Shown one piece after another: positions 24,722 through 38,678 of a stretch of 64,000 bases of DNA. The stretch's first letter is position 1, and every line of letters begins with the position of its first letter. The notes under the pieces are model-generated. The model was not told where the DNA came from, ran no database searches, and saw only the letters and a program-made list of their open reading frames with translations. The DNA lies in assembly GCA_030765045.1 (NCBI GenBank), contig CM060966.1, forward strand, positions 63,109,786-63,173,785. Reading direction: 5' to 3'. The DNA comes from Tenodera sinensis (taxonomy: Eukaryota > Arthropoda > Insecta > Mantodea > Mantidae). The position numbers and the translations under genes are program-made.

Positions 24722-26195
24722 ATGTGCATTTCTCGTATATACAATGAAAATGTGTAAGTTTTGATGTACATTTCTTGTATATACAATTAAAATGTGTAAG
24801 TTTTGATGTACATTTCTTGTATAGACAATGAAAGTGTGTAAGCTTTGATGTACATTTCTTGTATATACAATGAAAATGCGTAAGTTTCTATGTACCCTTC
24901 TTGAGTGTACAACGAAAATGTGTATGTTTAGATGTACATTTCTTGTATATACAATGAAAATGATTATGTTTTGATTTACATTCCTTGTATATACAATGAA
25001 AGTGTGTATGCTTTGATGTACATTTCCTGTATATACAATGAAAATGTGTATGTTTTTATGTACACTCCTTGTATATACAATGAAGATGTGTAAGGTTTGA
25101 TGTACATTTCTAGTATATACAATGAAAATGTGTATGTTTTGATTTACATTCCTTGTATATACAATGAAAATGTGTGTGTTTTGATGTACATTTCTTGAGT
25201 GTACAATGAAAGTGTGTATGCTTTGATGTACATTTCTTGTATATACAATGAAAATGTGTATGTTTTTATGTACACTCCTTGTATATACAATGAAAATGTG
25301 TATGTTTTGATGTACATTTCTTGTATATACAATGAAAATGTGTAAGTTTCTATGTACATTTCTTGAGTGTACAATGAAAATGTGTATGTTTAGATGTGCA
25401 TTTCTCGTATATACAATGAAATTGTGTAAGTTTTGATGTACAATTCTTGTATATACAATGAAAATGTGTAAGTTTTGATGTACATTTCTTGTATATACAA
25501 TGAAAATGTGTAAGTTTTGATGCACATTTCTTGTATATACAATGCAAATGTGTAAGTTTTGTTGTACATTTCTTGTATATACATTCAAAATGTGTAAGTT
25601 TCTGATGTACATTTCTTGTATATACAATGAAAATGTGTAAGTTTCTATGTACATTTCTTGAGTGTACAATGAAAATGTGTATGTTTAGATGTGCATTTCT
25701 CGTATATACAATGAAAATGTGTAAGTTTTGATGTACATTTCTTGTATATACAATGAAAATGTGTAAGTTTTGATGTACATTTCTTGTATAGACAATGAAA
25801 GTGTGTAAGCTTTGATGTACATTTCTTGTATATACAATGAAAATGTGTAAGTTTCTATGTACCCTTCTTGAGTGTACAATGAAAATGTGTATGTTTAGAT
25901 GTGCATTTCTCGTATATACAATGAAAATGTGTAAGTTTTGATGTACATTTCTTGTATATACAATGAAAATGTGTAAGTTTTGTTGTACATTTCTTGTATA
26001 TACATTCAAAATGTGTAAGTTTCTGATGTACATTTCTTGTATATACAATGAAAATGTGTAAGTTTCTATGTACATTTCTTGAGTGTACAATGAAAATGTG
26101 TATGTTTAGATGTGCATTTCTCGTATATACAATGAAAATGTGTAAGTTTTGATGTACATTTCTTGTATATACAATGAAAATGATTATGTTTTGAT
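24721..26195 (+). repeat. Cluster of GATGTGCATTTCTCG-headed sub-blocks
   Basis: The GATGTGCATTTCTCG monomer occurs at 24721, 25393, 25688, 25898 and 26109, spacings of 672, 295, 210 and 211 bp. Each run repeats parts of the same series: TATAGACAATG, CCCTTCTTGAG, TACATTCAAAATG, TTTCTGATG. Two TTTACATTCC units of 168 bp (24975-25142 and 26195-26362) flank the cluster and look like copies of one another. It reads as a local stack of partial duplications. Confidence 0.72.
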
Positions 26196-26572
26196 TTACA
26201 TTCCTTGTATATACAATGAAAGTGTGTATGCTTTGATGTACATTTCCTGTATATACAATGAAAATGTGTATGTTTTTATGTACACTCCTTGTATATACAA
26301 TGAAGATGTGTAAGGTTTGATGTACATTTCTAGTATATACAATGAAAATGTGTATGTTTTGATTTACATTCCTTGTATATACAATGAAAATGTGTGTGTT
26401 TTGATGTACATGTCTTGAGTGTACAGCGAAAGTGTGTATGCTTTGATGTACATTTCTTGTATATACAATGAAAATGTGTAAGTTTTGATGTACATTTCTT
26501 GTATATACAATGAAGATGTGTAAGGTTTGATGTACATTTCTAGTATATACAATGAAAATGATTATGTTTTGA

Positions 26573-27480
26573 TTTACATTCCTTGTATATACAATGAAAA
26601 TGTGTATGTTTTGATGTACATTTCTTGAGTGTACAATGAAAGTGTGTTGCTTTGATGTACATTTCTTGTATATACAATGAAAATGTGTATGTTTTGATGT
26701 ACATTTCTTGTATATACAATGAAAATGTGTAAGTTTTGATGTACATTTCTTGTATATACAATGAAAATGTGTAAGTTTTGATGTACATTTCTTGTATATA
26801 CAATGAAAATGTGTATGTTTTGATGTACATTCCTTTTATATACAATGAAAATGTGTATGTTTTGATGTACATTTCTGGAGTGTACAATGAAGATGTGTAA
26901 GTTTTTGATGTACATTTCTTGAATATACAATGAAAATGTGTAAGTTTTGATGTACATTTCTTGTATATACAATGAAAATGTGTATGTTTTGATGTACATT
27001 TCTTGTTTGTAGAATGAAAGTGTGTATGTTTTGATGTACATTTCTTGTATATACAATGTAAATGTGTATTTTTGATGTAACTTTCTTGTATATACAATGA
27101 AAATGTGTAAGTGTTGATGTACATTTCTTGTATATACAATGAAAATGTGTAAGTTTTGATGTACATTTCTTGCATATACAATGAAAATGTGTAAGTTTTT
27201 GATGTACATTTCCTGTATGTACAATGAAAATGTGTAAGTTTTGATGTACATTTCTTGTATATACAATGAAAATGTGTAAGTTTTGATTTACATTTCTTGT
27301 CTGTACAATGAAAATGTGTATGTTTTGTTGTACGTTTCTTTAGTGTACAACGAAAATGTGTAGTTTTGATGTACATTTCTTGTATATACAATGAAAAGGT
27401 TTATGTTTTGCTGTACATTTCTTGTATATACAATGAAAATGTGTATGTTTTTATGTATATTTCTTGTATATACAATGAAA
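26573..27480 (+). repeat. Recurrent 0.9-kb block ending in the CpG cassette, copy 2
   Basis: Same order as the block at 22584. Private changes include TTGTTTGTAGAATG near 27004 in place of TTGAGTGTAGAATG, and GTATTTTTGATG (one base shorter) near 27067. The cassette arm starts at 27327 and the AGGTTTATG monomer at 27397. Confidence 0.82.
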
Positions 27481-28292
27481 ATGTGTATGTTTTGATGTAC
27501 ATTTCTTGTATATACAATGAAAATGTGTATGTTTTGAAGTACATTTTTGTATATACAATGAAAATGTGTAGTTTTGATGTACATTTCTTGTATATACAAT
27601 GAAAATGTGTAAGTTTTGAGGTACATTTCTTGTATATACAATGAGAATGTGTATGATTTGATGTACATTTCTTGAGTGTACAATGAAAGTGTGTATGATT
27701 TGATGTACATTTCTTGAGTGTACAATGAAAGTGTGTATGTTTTGATGTACATTTCTTGTATATACAATGAAAATGTGTATGTTTTGATGTACATTTCTTG
27801 TATATACAATGAAAATGTGTAAGTTTTGATGTACATTTCTTGTATATACAATGAAAATGTGTAAGTTTTGATGTACATTTCTAGTATATACAATGAAAAT
27901 GTGTATGTTTTGATGTACACTCCTTGTATATAAAATGAAAATGTGTAAGTTTCTGATGTACATTTCTTGTATATACAATGAAAATGTGTAAGTTTCTGTG
28001 TACATTTCTTGAGTGTACAATGAAAATGTGTATGTTTAGATGTACATTTCTCGTATATACAATGAAAATGTGTAAGTTTTGATGTACATTTCTTGTATAT
28101 ACAATGAAAATGTGTAAGTTTTGATGTACATTTCTTGTATAGACAATGAAAGTGTGTAAGTTTTGATGTACATTTCATGTATATACAATGAAAATGTGTA
28201 AGCTTCTATGTACCTTTCTTGAGTGTACAACGAAAATGTGTATGTTTAGATGTACATTTCTTGTATATACAATGAAAATGTGTAAGTTTTGA

Positions 28293-29468
28293 TTTACATT
28301 CCTTGTATATACAATGAAAATGTGTATGTTTTGATGTACATTTCTTGAGTGTACAATGAAAGTGTGTATGCTTTGATGTACATTTCTTGTATATACAATG
28401 AAAATGTGTATGTTTTTATGTACACTCCTTGTATATACAATGAAAATGTGTATGTTTTGATGTACATTTCTTGAGTGTACAATGAAAGTGTGTATGTTTT
28501 GATGTACATTTCCTGTATATACAATGAAAATGTGTAAGTTTTGATGTACATTTCTTGTATATACAATGAAGATGTGTAAGGTTTGATGTACATTTCTAGT
28601 ATATACAATGAAATTGTGTATGTTTTGATTTACATTCCTTGTATATACAATGAAAATGTCAATGATTTGATGTACATTTCTTGAGTGTACAATGAAAGTG
28701 TGTATGCTTTGATGTACATTTCTTGTATATACAATGAAAGTGTGTATGTTTTGATGTACATTTCTTGTATATACAATGAAAATGTGTAAGTTTTGATGTA
28801 CATTTCTTGTATATACAATGAAAATGTGTAAGTTTTGATGTACATTTCTAGTATATACAATGAAAATGTGTAAGTTTTGATGTACTTTTCTTGTATATAC
28901 AATGAAAATGTGTATGTTTTGATGTACATTCCTTGTATATACAATGAAAATGTGTATGTTTTGATGTACATTTCTTGAGTGTACAATGAAAGTGTGTATG
29001 CTTTGATGTACATTTCTTGTATATACAATGAAAATGTGTAAGTTTTGATGTACATTTCTTATATATACAATGAAGATGTGTAAGGTTTGATGTACATTTC
29101 TAGTATATACAATGAAAATGTGTATGTTTTGATTTACATTCCTTGTATATACAATGAAAATGTGTGTGTTTTGATGTACATTTCTTGAGTGTACAATGAA
29201 AGTGTGTATGCTTTGATGTACATTTCTTGTATATACAATGAAAATGTGTATGTTTTTATGTACACTCCTTGTATATACAATGAAAATGTGTATGTTTTGA
29301 TGTACATTTCTTGAGTGTACAGCGAAAGTGTGTATGCTTTGATGTACATTTCTTGTATATACAATGAAAATGTGTAAGTTTTGATGTACATTTCTTGTAT
29401 ATATAATGAAGATGTGTAAGGTTTGATGTACATTTCTAGTATATACAATGAAAATGATTATGTTCTGA
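28293..29468 (+). repeat. 8-12-8 monomer HOR series, copy 1
   Basis: TTTACATTCC monomers at 28293, 28629, 29133 and 29469 divide this stretch into units of 336, 504 and 336 bp (8, 12 and 8 monomers; 1176 bp in all). The 12-monomer unit carries GTCAATGATTTG in its first monomer and GTACTTTTCTTG further on. The series recurs at 33079-34254 with the same unit lengths. Confidence 0.86.
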
Positions 29469-31062
29469 TTTACATTCCTTGTATATACAATGAAAATGTG
29501 TATGTTTTGATGTACATTTCTTGAGTGTACAATGAAAGTGTGTTGCTTTGATGTACATTTCTTGTATATACAATGAAAATGTGTATGTTTTGATGTACAT
29601 TTCTTGTATATACAATGAAAATGTGTAAGTTTTGATGTACATTTCTAGTATATACAATGAAAATGTGTAAGTTTTGATGTACTTTTCTTGTATATACAAT
29701 GAAAATGTGTATGTTTTGATGTACATTCCTTTTATATACAATGAAAATGTTTATGTTTTGATGTACATTTCTGGAGTGTACAATGAAAATGTGTAAGTTT
29801 TTGATGTACATTTCTTGAATATACAATGAAAATGTGTAAGTTTTGATGTACATTTCTTGTATATACAATGAAAGTGTGTATGTTTTGATGTACATTTCTT
29901 GTATATACAATGTAAATGTGTATGTTTTGATGTAACCTTCTTGTATATACAATGAAAATGTGTAAGTGTTGATGTACATTTCTTGTATATACAATGAAAA
30001 TGTGTAAGTTTTGATGTACATTTCTTGCATATACAATGAAAATGTGTAAGTTTTTGATGTACATTTCCTGTATGTACAATGAAAATGTGTAAGTTTTGAT
30101 GTACATTTCTTGTATATACAATGAAAATGTGTAAGTTTTGATTTATATTTCTTGTCTGTACAATGAAAATGTGTATGTTTTGTTGTACGTTTCTTTAGTG
30201 TACAACGAAAATGAGTAGTTTTGATGTACATTTCTTGTATATACGATGAAAAGGTTTATGTTTTGCTGTACATTTCTTGTATATACAATGAAATTGTGTA
30301 TGTTTTTATGTATATTTCTTGTATATACAATGAAAATGTGTATGTTTTGATGTACATTTCTTGTATATACAATGAAAATGTGTATGTTTTGATGTACATT
30401 TCTTGTATATACAATGAAAATGTGTATGCTTTGATGTACATTTCTTATATGTACAATGAAAATGTGTAAGTTTTGATGTACATTCTTGTATATAAAATGA
30501 AAAAGTGTATGAATTGAAGTACATTTCTTGTATATACAATGAAAATGTGTAGTTTCGATGTACATTTCTTGTATATACAATGAAAATGTGTAAGTTTTGA
30601 GGTACATTTCTTGTATATACAATGAGAATGTGTATGATTTGATTTACATTTCTTGAGTGTACAATGAAAGTGTGTATGTTTTGATGTACATTTCTTGTAT
30701 ATACAATGAAAATGTGTATGTTTTGATGTACATTTCTTGTAAATACAATGAAAATGTGTAAGTTTTGATGTACATTTCTTGTATATACAATGAAAATGTG
30801 TAAATTTTGATGTACATTTCTAGTATATACAATGAAAATGTGTATGTTTTGATGTACACTCCTTGTATATACAATGAAAATGTGTATGTTTTGATGTACA
30901 TTTCTTGAGTGTACAATGAAAGTGTGTATGTTTTGATGTACATTTCTTGTATATACAATGAAAATGTGTAAGTTTTGATGTACATTTCTTGTATATCCAA
31001 TGAAGATGTGTAAGGTTTGATGTACATTAGTAGTATATACAATGAAAATGTGTATGTTTTGA

Positions 31063-31398
31063 TTTACATTCCTTGAATATACAATGAAAATGTGTATGTT
31101 TTGATGTACATTTCTTGAGTGTACAATGAAAGTGTGTATTTTTTGATGTACATTTCTTGTATATACAATGAAAATGTGTATGTTTTGATGTACATTTCTT
31201 GAGTGTACAATGAAAGTGTGTATTTTTTGATGTACATTCCTTGAATATGCAATGAAAATGTGTATGTTTTGATGTACATTTCTTGAGTGTACAATGAAAG
31301 TGTGTATTTTTGGATGTACATTCCTTGTATATACAATGAAAATGTGTATGTTTTGGTGTACATTTCTTGAGTGTACAATGAAAGTGTGTATTTTTTGA
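31063..31398 (+). repeat. GTATTTTTTG 84-bp dimers, four copies
   Basis: Four dimers of 84 bp. Each pairs a CCTTGAATATAC or CTTGTATATAC monomer ending in GTATG with a TTGAGTGTACAATGAAAGTG monomer ending in GTATTTTTTG (or GTATTTTTGG). The fourth contains TTTTGGTGTAC. The same cluster occurs at 42353 with three dimers and at 63372 with four. Confidence 0.86.
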
Positions 31399-33078
31399 TG
31401 TACATTCCTTGTATATACAATGAAAATGTGTATGTTTTGATGTACACTCCTTGTATATACAATGAAAATGTGTATGTTTTGATGTACATTTCTTGAGTGT
31501 ACAATGAAAGTGTGTATGCTTTGATGTACATTTCTTGTATATACAATGAAAATGTGTATGTTTTGATGTACATTTCTTGTATATACAATGAAAATGTGTA
31601 AGTTTTGATGTACATTTCTAGTATATACAATGAAAATGTGTATGTTTTGATGTACATTTCTTGAGTGTACAATGAAAGTGTGTATGCTTTGATGTACATT
31701 TCTTGTATATACAATGAAAATGTGTAAGTTTTGATGTACATTTCTTGTATATACAATGAAGATGTGTAAGGTTTGATGTACATTTCTAGTATATACAATG
31801 AAAATGTGTATGTTTTGATTTACATTCTTTGTATATACATTGAAAATGTGTGTGTTTTGATGTACATTTCTTGAGTGTACAATGAAAGTGTGTATGCTTT
31901 GATGTACATTTCTTGTATATACAATGAAAATGTGTATGTTTTTTTGTACACTCCATGTATATACAATGAAAATGTGTATATTTTGATGTACATTTCTTGA
32001 GTGTACAGCGAAAGTGTGTATGCTTTGATGTACATTTCTTGTATATACAATGAAAATGTGTAAGTTTTGATGTACATTTCTTGTATATACAATGAAGATG
32101 TGTATGTTTTGATGTACATTTCTTGTATATACAATGAAAATGTGTAAGTTTTGATGTACATTTCTAGTATATACAATGAAAATGTGTAAGTTTTGATGTA
32201 CTTTTCTTGTATATACAATGAAAATGTGTATGTTTTGATGTACATTTCTTGAGTGTACAATGAAAGTGTGTTGCTTTGATGTACATTTCTTGTATATACA
32301 ATGAAAATGTGTATGTTTTGATGTACATTTCTTGTATATACAATGAAAATGTGTAAGTTTTGATGTACATTTCTAGTATATACAATGAAAATGTGTAAGT
32401 TTTGATGTACTTTTCTTGTATATACAATGAAAATGTGTATGTTTTGATGTACATTCCTTTTATATACAATGAAAATGTGTATGTTTTGATGTACATTTCT
32501 GGAGTGTACAATGAAAATGTGTAAGGTTTTGATGTACATTTCTTGAATATACAATGAAAAAGTGTAAGTTTTGATGTACATTTCTTGTATATACAATGAA
32601 AATCTGTATGTTTTGATGTACATTTCTTGAGTGTAGAATGAAAGTGTGTATGTTTTGATGTACATTTCTTGTATATACAATGTAAATGTGTATGTTTTGA
32701 TGTAACTTTCTTGTATATACAATGAAAATGTGTAAGTTTTGATGTACATTTCTTGTATAGACAATGAAAGTGTGTAAGTTTTGATGTACATTTCTTGTAT
32801 ATACAATGAAAATGTGTAAGTTTCTATGTACCTTTCTTGAGTGTACAACGAAAATGTGTATGTTTAGATGTACATTTCTTGTATATACAATGAAAATGTG
32901 TAAGTTTTGATGTACATTTCTTGAGTGTACAATGAAAGTGTGTATGTTTTGATGTACATTTCTTGTATATACAATGCAAATGTGTAAGTTTTGATGTACA
33001 TTTCTTGTATATACAATGAAGGTGTGTAAGTTTTGATGTACATTTCTAGTATATACAATGAAAATGTGTATGTTTTGA

Positions 33079-34254
33079 TTTACATTCCTTGTATATACAA
33101 TGAAAATGTGTATGTTTTGATGTACATTTCTTGAGTGTACAATGAAAGTGTGTATGCTTTGATGTACATTTCTTGTATATACAATGAAAATGTGTATGTT
33201 TTTATGTACACTCCTTGTATATACAATGAAAATGTGTATGTTTTGATGTACATTTCTTGAGTGTACAATGAAAGTGTGTATGTTTTGATGTACATTTCCT
33301 GTATATACAATGAAAATGTGTAAGTTTTGATGTACATTTCTTGTATATACAATGAAGATGTGTAAGGTTTGATGTACATTTCTAGTATATACAATGAAAT
33401 TGTGTATGTTTTGATTTACATTCCTTGTATATACAATGAAAATGTCAATGATTTGATGTACATTTCTTGAGTGTACAATGAAAGTGAGTATGCTTTGATG
33501 TACATTTCTTGTATATACAATGAAAATGTGTATGTTTTGATGTACATTTCTTGTATATACAATGAAAATGTGTAAGTTTTGATGTACATTTCTTGTATAT
33601 ACAATGAAAATGTGTAAGCTTTGATGTACATTTCTAGTATATACAATGAAAATGTGTAAGTTTTGATGTACTTTTCTTGTATATACAATGAAAATGTGTA
33701 TGTTTTGATGTACATTCCTTGTATATACAATGAAAATGTGTATGTTTTGATGTACATTTCTTGAGTGTACAATGAAAGTGTGTATGCTTTGATGTACATT
33801 TCTTGTATATACAATGAAAATGTGTAAGTTTTGATGTACATTTCTTGTATATACAATGAAGATGTGTAAGGTTTGATGTACATTTCTAGTATATACAATG
33901 AAAATGTGTATGTTTTGATTTACATTCCTTGTATATACAATGAAAATGTGTGTGTTTTGATGTACATTTCTTGAGTGTACAATGAAAGTGTGTATGCTTT
34001 GATGTACATTTCTCGTATATACAATGAAAATGTGTAAGTTTTGATGTACATTTCTTGTATATACAATGAAAATGTGTATGTTTTGATGTACATTTCTTGA
34101 GTGTACAGCGAAAGTGTGTATGCTTTGATGTACATTTCTTGTATATACAATGAAAATGTGTAAGTTTTGATGTACATTTCTTGTATATACAATGAAGATG
34201 TGTAAGGTTTGATGTACATTTCTAGTATATACAATGAAAATGATTATGCTTTGA
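33079..34254 (+). repeat. 8-12-8 monomer HOR series, copy 2
   Basis: Units of 336, 504 and 336 bp beginning at TTTACATTCC monomers at 33079, 33415 and 33919, with the next such monomer at 34255. Differences from copy 1 include GAAAGTGAGTATG near 33487 and TTTCTCGTATATAC near 34012. A further 8-monomer unit of the same kind stands at 35009-35344, followed by the GTCAATGATTTG monomer at 35345. Confidence 0.86.
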
Positions 34255-35820
34255 TTTACATTCCTTGTATATACAATGAAAATGTCTATGTTTTGATGTA
34301 CATTTCTTGAGTGTACAATGAAAGTGTGTTGCTTTGATGTACATTTCTTGTATATACAATGAAAATGTGTATGTTTTGATGTACATTTCTTGTATATACA
34401 ATGAAAATGTGTAAGTTTTGATGTACATTTCTTGTGTATACAATGAAAATGTGTAAGTTTTGATCTACATTTCTTGTATATACAATGAAAATGTGTAAGT
34501 TTTGATGTACTTTTCTTGTATATACAATGAAAATGTGTATGTTTTGATGTACATTCCTTGTATATACAATGAAAATGTGTATGTTTTGATGTACATTTCT
34601 TGAGTGTACAATGAAAGTGTGTTGCTTTGATGTACATTTCTTGTATATACAATGAAAATGTGTATGTTTTGATGTACATTTCTTGTATATACAATGAAAA
34701 TGTGTAAGTTTTGATGTACATTTCTTGTATATACAATGAAAATGTGTAAGTTTCTATGTACCTTTCTTGAGTGTACAACGAAAATGTGTATGTTTAGATG
34801 TACATTTCTTGTATATACAATGAAAATGTGTAAGTTTTGATGTACATTTCTTGAGTGTACAATGAAAGTGTGTATGTTTTGATGTACATTTCTTGTATAT
34901 ACAATGAAAATGTGTAAGTTTTGATGTACATTTCTTGTATATACAATGAAGGTGTGTAAGGTTTGATGTACATTTCTAGTATATACAATGAAAATGTGTA
35001 TGTTTTGATTTACATTCCTTGTATATACAATGAAAATGTGTATGTTTTGATGTACATTTCTTGAGTGTACAATGAAAGTGTGTATGCTTTGATGTACATT
35101 TCTTGTATATACAATGAAAATGTGTATGTTTTTATGTACACTCCTTGTATATACAATGAAAATGTGTATGTTTTGATGTACATTTCTTGAGTGTACAATG
35201 AAAGTGTGTATGTTTTGATGTACATTTCCTGTATATACAATGAAAATGTGTAAGTTTTGATGTACATTTCTTGTATATACAATGAAGATGTGTAAGGTTT
35301 GATGTACATTTCTAGTATATACAATGAAATTGTGTATGTTTTGATTTACATTCCTTGTATATACAATGAAAATGTCAATGATTTGATGTACATTTCTTGA
35401 GTGTACAATGAAAGTGTGTATGCTTTGATGTACATTTCTTGTATATACAATGAAAATGTGTACGTTTTGATGTACATTTCTTGTATATACAATGAAAATG
35501 TGTAAGTTTTGATGTACATTTCTTGTGTATACAATGAAAATGTGTAAGTTTTGATCTACATTTCTTGTATATACAATGAAAATGTGTAAGTTTTGATGTA
35601 CTTTTCTTGTATATACAATGAAAATGTGTATGTTTTGATGTACATTCCTTGTATATACAATGAAAATGTGTATGTTTTGATGTACATTTCTTGAGTGTAC
35701 AATGAAAGTGTGTATGCTTTGATGTACATTTCTTGTATATACAATGAAAATGTGTAAGTTTTGATGTACATTTCTTGTATATACAATGAAAATGTGTAAG
35801 TTTTGATGTACATTCCTTGT

Positions 35821-38678
35821 ATATATAATGAATATGTGTATGTTTTGATGTACATTTCTTGAGTGTACAATGAAAGTGTGTATGCTTTGATGTACATTTC
35901 CTGTATATAGAATGAAAATGTGTAAGTTTTGATGTACATTTCTAGTATATACAATGAAAATGTGTATGTTTTGATGTACATTCCTTGTATATACAATGAA
36001 AATGTGTATGTTTGGATGTACATTTCTTGAGTGTACAATGAAGGTGTGTATGCTTTGATGTACATTTCTTGTATATACAATGAAAATGTGTATGTTTCGA
36101 TGTACATTTCTTGTATATACAATGAAAATGTGTAAGTTTTGATATTCATTTCTTGTATATACAATGAAAATGTGTAAGCTTTGATGTACCTTTCTAGTAT
36201 ATACAATGAAAGTGTGTAAGTTTTGATGTACATTTCTTGTATATACAATGAAAATGTGTATGTTTTGATGTACATTCCTTGTATATACAATGAAAATGTG
36301 TATGTTTTGATGTTAATTTCTTGAGTGTACAATGAAAATGTGTAAGTTTTTGAAGTACATTTCTTGCATATACAACGAAAATGTGTAAGTTTTGATGTAC
36401 ATTTCTTGTATATGCAATGAAAATGTGTAAGTCTTGATGTATATTTCTTGTATATACAATGAAAATGTGTAAGTTTTGATTTACATTTCCTGTCTGTACA
36501 ATGAAAATGTGTATGTTTTGATGTACATTTCTTTAGTGTACAACGAAAATGTGTAGTTTTGATGTACATTTCTTGTATATACAATGAAAATGTTTATGTT
36601 TTGCTGTACATTTCTTGAATATAAATTGAAAATGTGTATGTTTTTATGTGTATTTCTTGTATATACAATGAAAATGTGTATGTTTTGATGTACATTTCTT
36701 GTATATACAATGAAAATGTGTAAGTTTTGATGTACATTTCTTGTATATACAATGAAAATGTGTGAGCTTTGATGTACATTCTTGTATATAAAATGAAAAT
36801 GTGTATGTTTTGATGTACATTCTTGTATATACAATGAAAATGTGTAAGTTTTGATGTACATTTCTTGTATAGACAATGAAAATGTGTATGTTTTGATGTA
36901 CATTTCTTGAGTGTACAATGAAAATGTGTAAGTTTTGTTGTACATTTCTCGTATATACAATGAAAATGTGTAGTTTCGATGTACATTTCTTTAATGTACA
37001 ATGAAAATATGTAAGCTTTATGTACAATTCTTGTATATACAATGAAAATGTGTAAGTTTTGATGTACATTTCTTCTATGTACAATGAAAATGTGTAAGTT
37101 TTGATGTACATTTCTTGTATGTACAATGAAAAAGTGTAAGTTTTGATGTACATTACTTGTATATACAATGAAAATGTGTAAGTTTTGATGTACAATTCTT
37201 GTATATACAATGAAAATGTGTAAGTTTTGATGTACATTTCTTGTATATACAATGAAAATGTGTAAGTTTTGATGCACATTTCTTGTATATACAATGCAAA
37301 TGTGTAAGTTTTGTTGTACATTTCTTGTATATACAGTCAAAATGTGTAAGTTTCTGATGTCCATTTCTTGTATATACAATGAAAATGTGTAAGTTTCTAT
37401 GTACATTTCTTGAGTGTACAATGAAAATGTGTATGTTTAGATGTGCATTTCTCGTATATACAATGAAAATGTGTAAGTTTTTATGTACATTTGTTGTATA
37501 TACAATGAAAATGTGTAAGTTTTGATGTACCTTTCTTGTATAGACAATGAAAGTGTGTAAGTTTTGATGTACATTTCTTGTATATACAATGAAAATGTGT
37601 AAGTTTCTATGTACCCTTCTTGAGTGTACAACGAAAATGTGTATGTTTAGATGTACATTTCTTGTATATACAATGAAAATGTGTAAGTTTTGATGTACAT
37701 TTCTTGAGTGTACAATGAAGGTGTGTATGTTTTGATGTACATTTCTTGTATATACAATGAAAATGAGTAAGTTTTGATGTACATTTCTTGTATATACAAT
37801 GAAGATGTGTAAGGTTTGATGTACATTTCAAGTATATACAATGAAAATGTGTATGTTTTGATTTACATTCCTTGTATATACAATGAAGGTGTGTATGTTT
37901 TGATGTACATTTCTTGAGTGTACAATGAAAGTGTGTATGCTTTGATGTACATTTCTTGTATATACAATGAAAATGTGTATGTTTTTATGTACACTCCTTG
38001 TATATACAATGAAAATGTGTATGTTTTGATGTTTATTTCTTGAGTGTACAATGAAAGTGTGTATGTTTTGATGTACATTTCTTGTATATACAATGAAAAT
38101 GTGTAAGTTTTGATGTACATTTCTTGTATATACAATGAAGATGTGTAAGGTTTGATGTACATTTCTAGTATATACAATGAAAATGTGTATGTTTTGATTT
38201 ACATTCCTTGTATATACAGTGAAAATGTGTATGTTTTGATGTACATTTCTTCAGTGTACAGCAAAAGTGTGTATGCTTTGATGTACATTTCTTGTATATA
38301 CAATGAAAATGTGTAAGTTTTGATGTACATTTCTTGTATATACAATGAAGATGTGTAAGGTTTGATGTACATTTCTAGTATAAACAATGAAAATGATTAT
38401 GTTTTGATTTACATTCCTTGTATATACAATGAAAATGTGTATGTTTGGATGTACATTTCTTGAGTGTACAATGAAAGTGTGTATGCTTTGATGTACATTT
38501 CTTGTATATACAATGAAAATGTGTATGTTTTTATGTACACTCCTTGTATATACAATGAAGATGTGTAAGGTTTGATGTACATTTCTAGTATATACAATGA
38601 AAATGTGTATGTTTTGATTTACATTCCTTGTATATACAATGAAAATGTGTGTGTTTTGATGTACATTTCTTGAGTGTA
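35821..38678 (+). repeat. Segment shared with 19.5-22.3 kb, copy 2
   Basis: Direct copy of 19534-22308. The left junction lies just after TTTACATTCC-type HOR units ending near 35800, so a piece of the left-hand organisation now sits inside the right-hand one. The match ends near 38678, where this copy reads TGTAGAATG and continues into a TACAATGTAAATG series while the other reads TGTACAATG. It includes copy 3 of the 1.1-kb block at 36352-37440. Confidence 0.85.

Larger units (their letters stand above)
29133..34254 (+). repeat. 5-kb segment related to 40.5-45.0 kb, copy 1
   Basis: From the TTTACATTCC unit at 29133 through the block at 29469, the cassette at 30182, the run near 30430-30640 (TTATATGTACAATG, GTACATTCTTG, GAGAATG), the GTATTTTTTG dimers at 31063 and the 8-12-8 series at 33079, the order matches 40508-44990. 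Offsets drift from 11375 through 11249, 11291, 11500 and 10828 bp to about 10790, nearly all steps being whole monomers. Confidence 0.78.

Noticed and set aside
30221..30469. Plus-strand frames of the MYISCIYNENVYVL type (also near 23420, 27366, 41491, 46591, 56752, 60438, 62864)
   Set aside because: They exist only where consecutive monomers read GTATG instead of GTAAG, which removes a TAA stop. They are short and end as soon as a GTAAG monomer returns.
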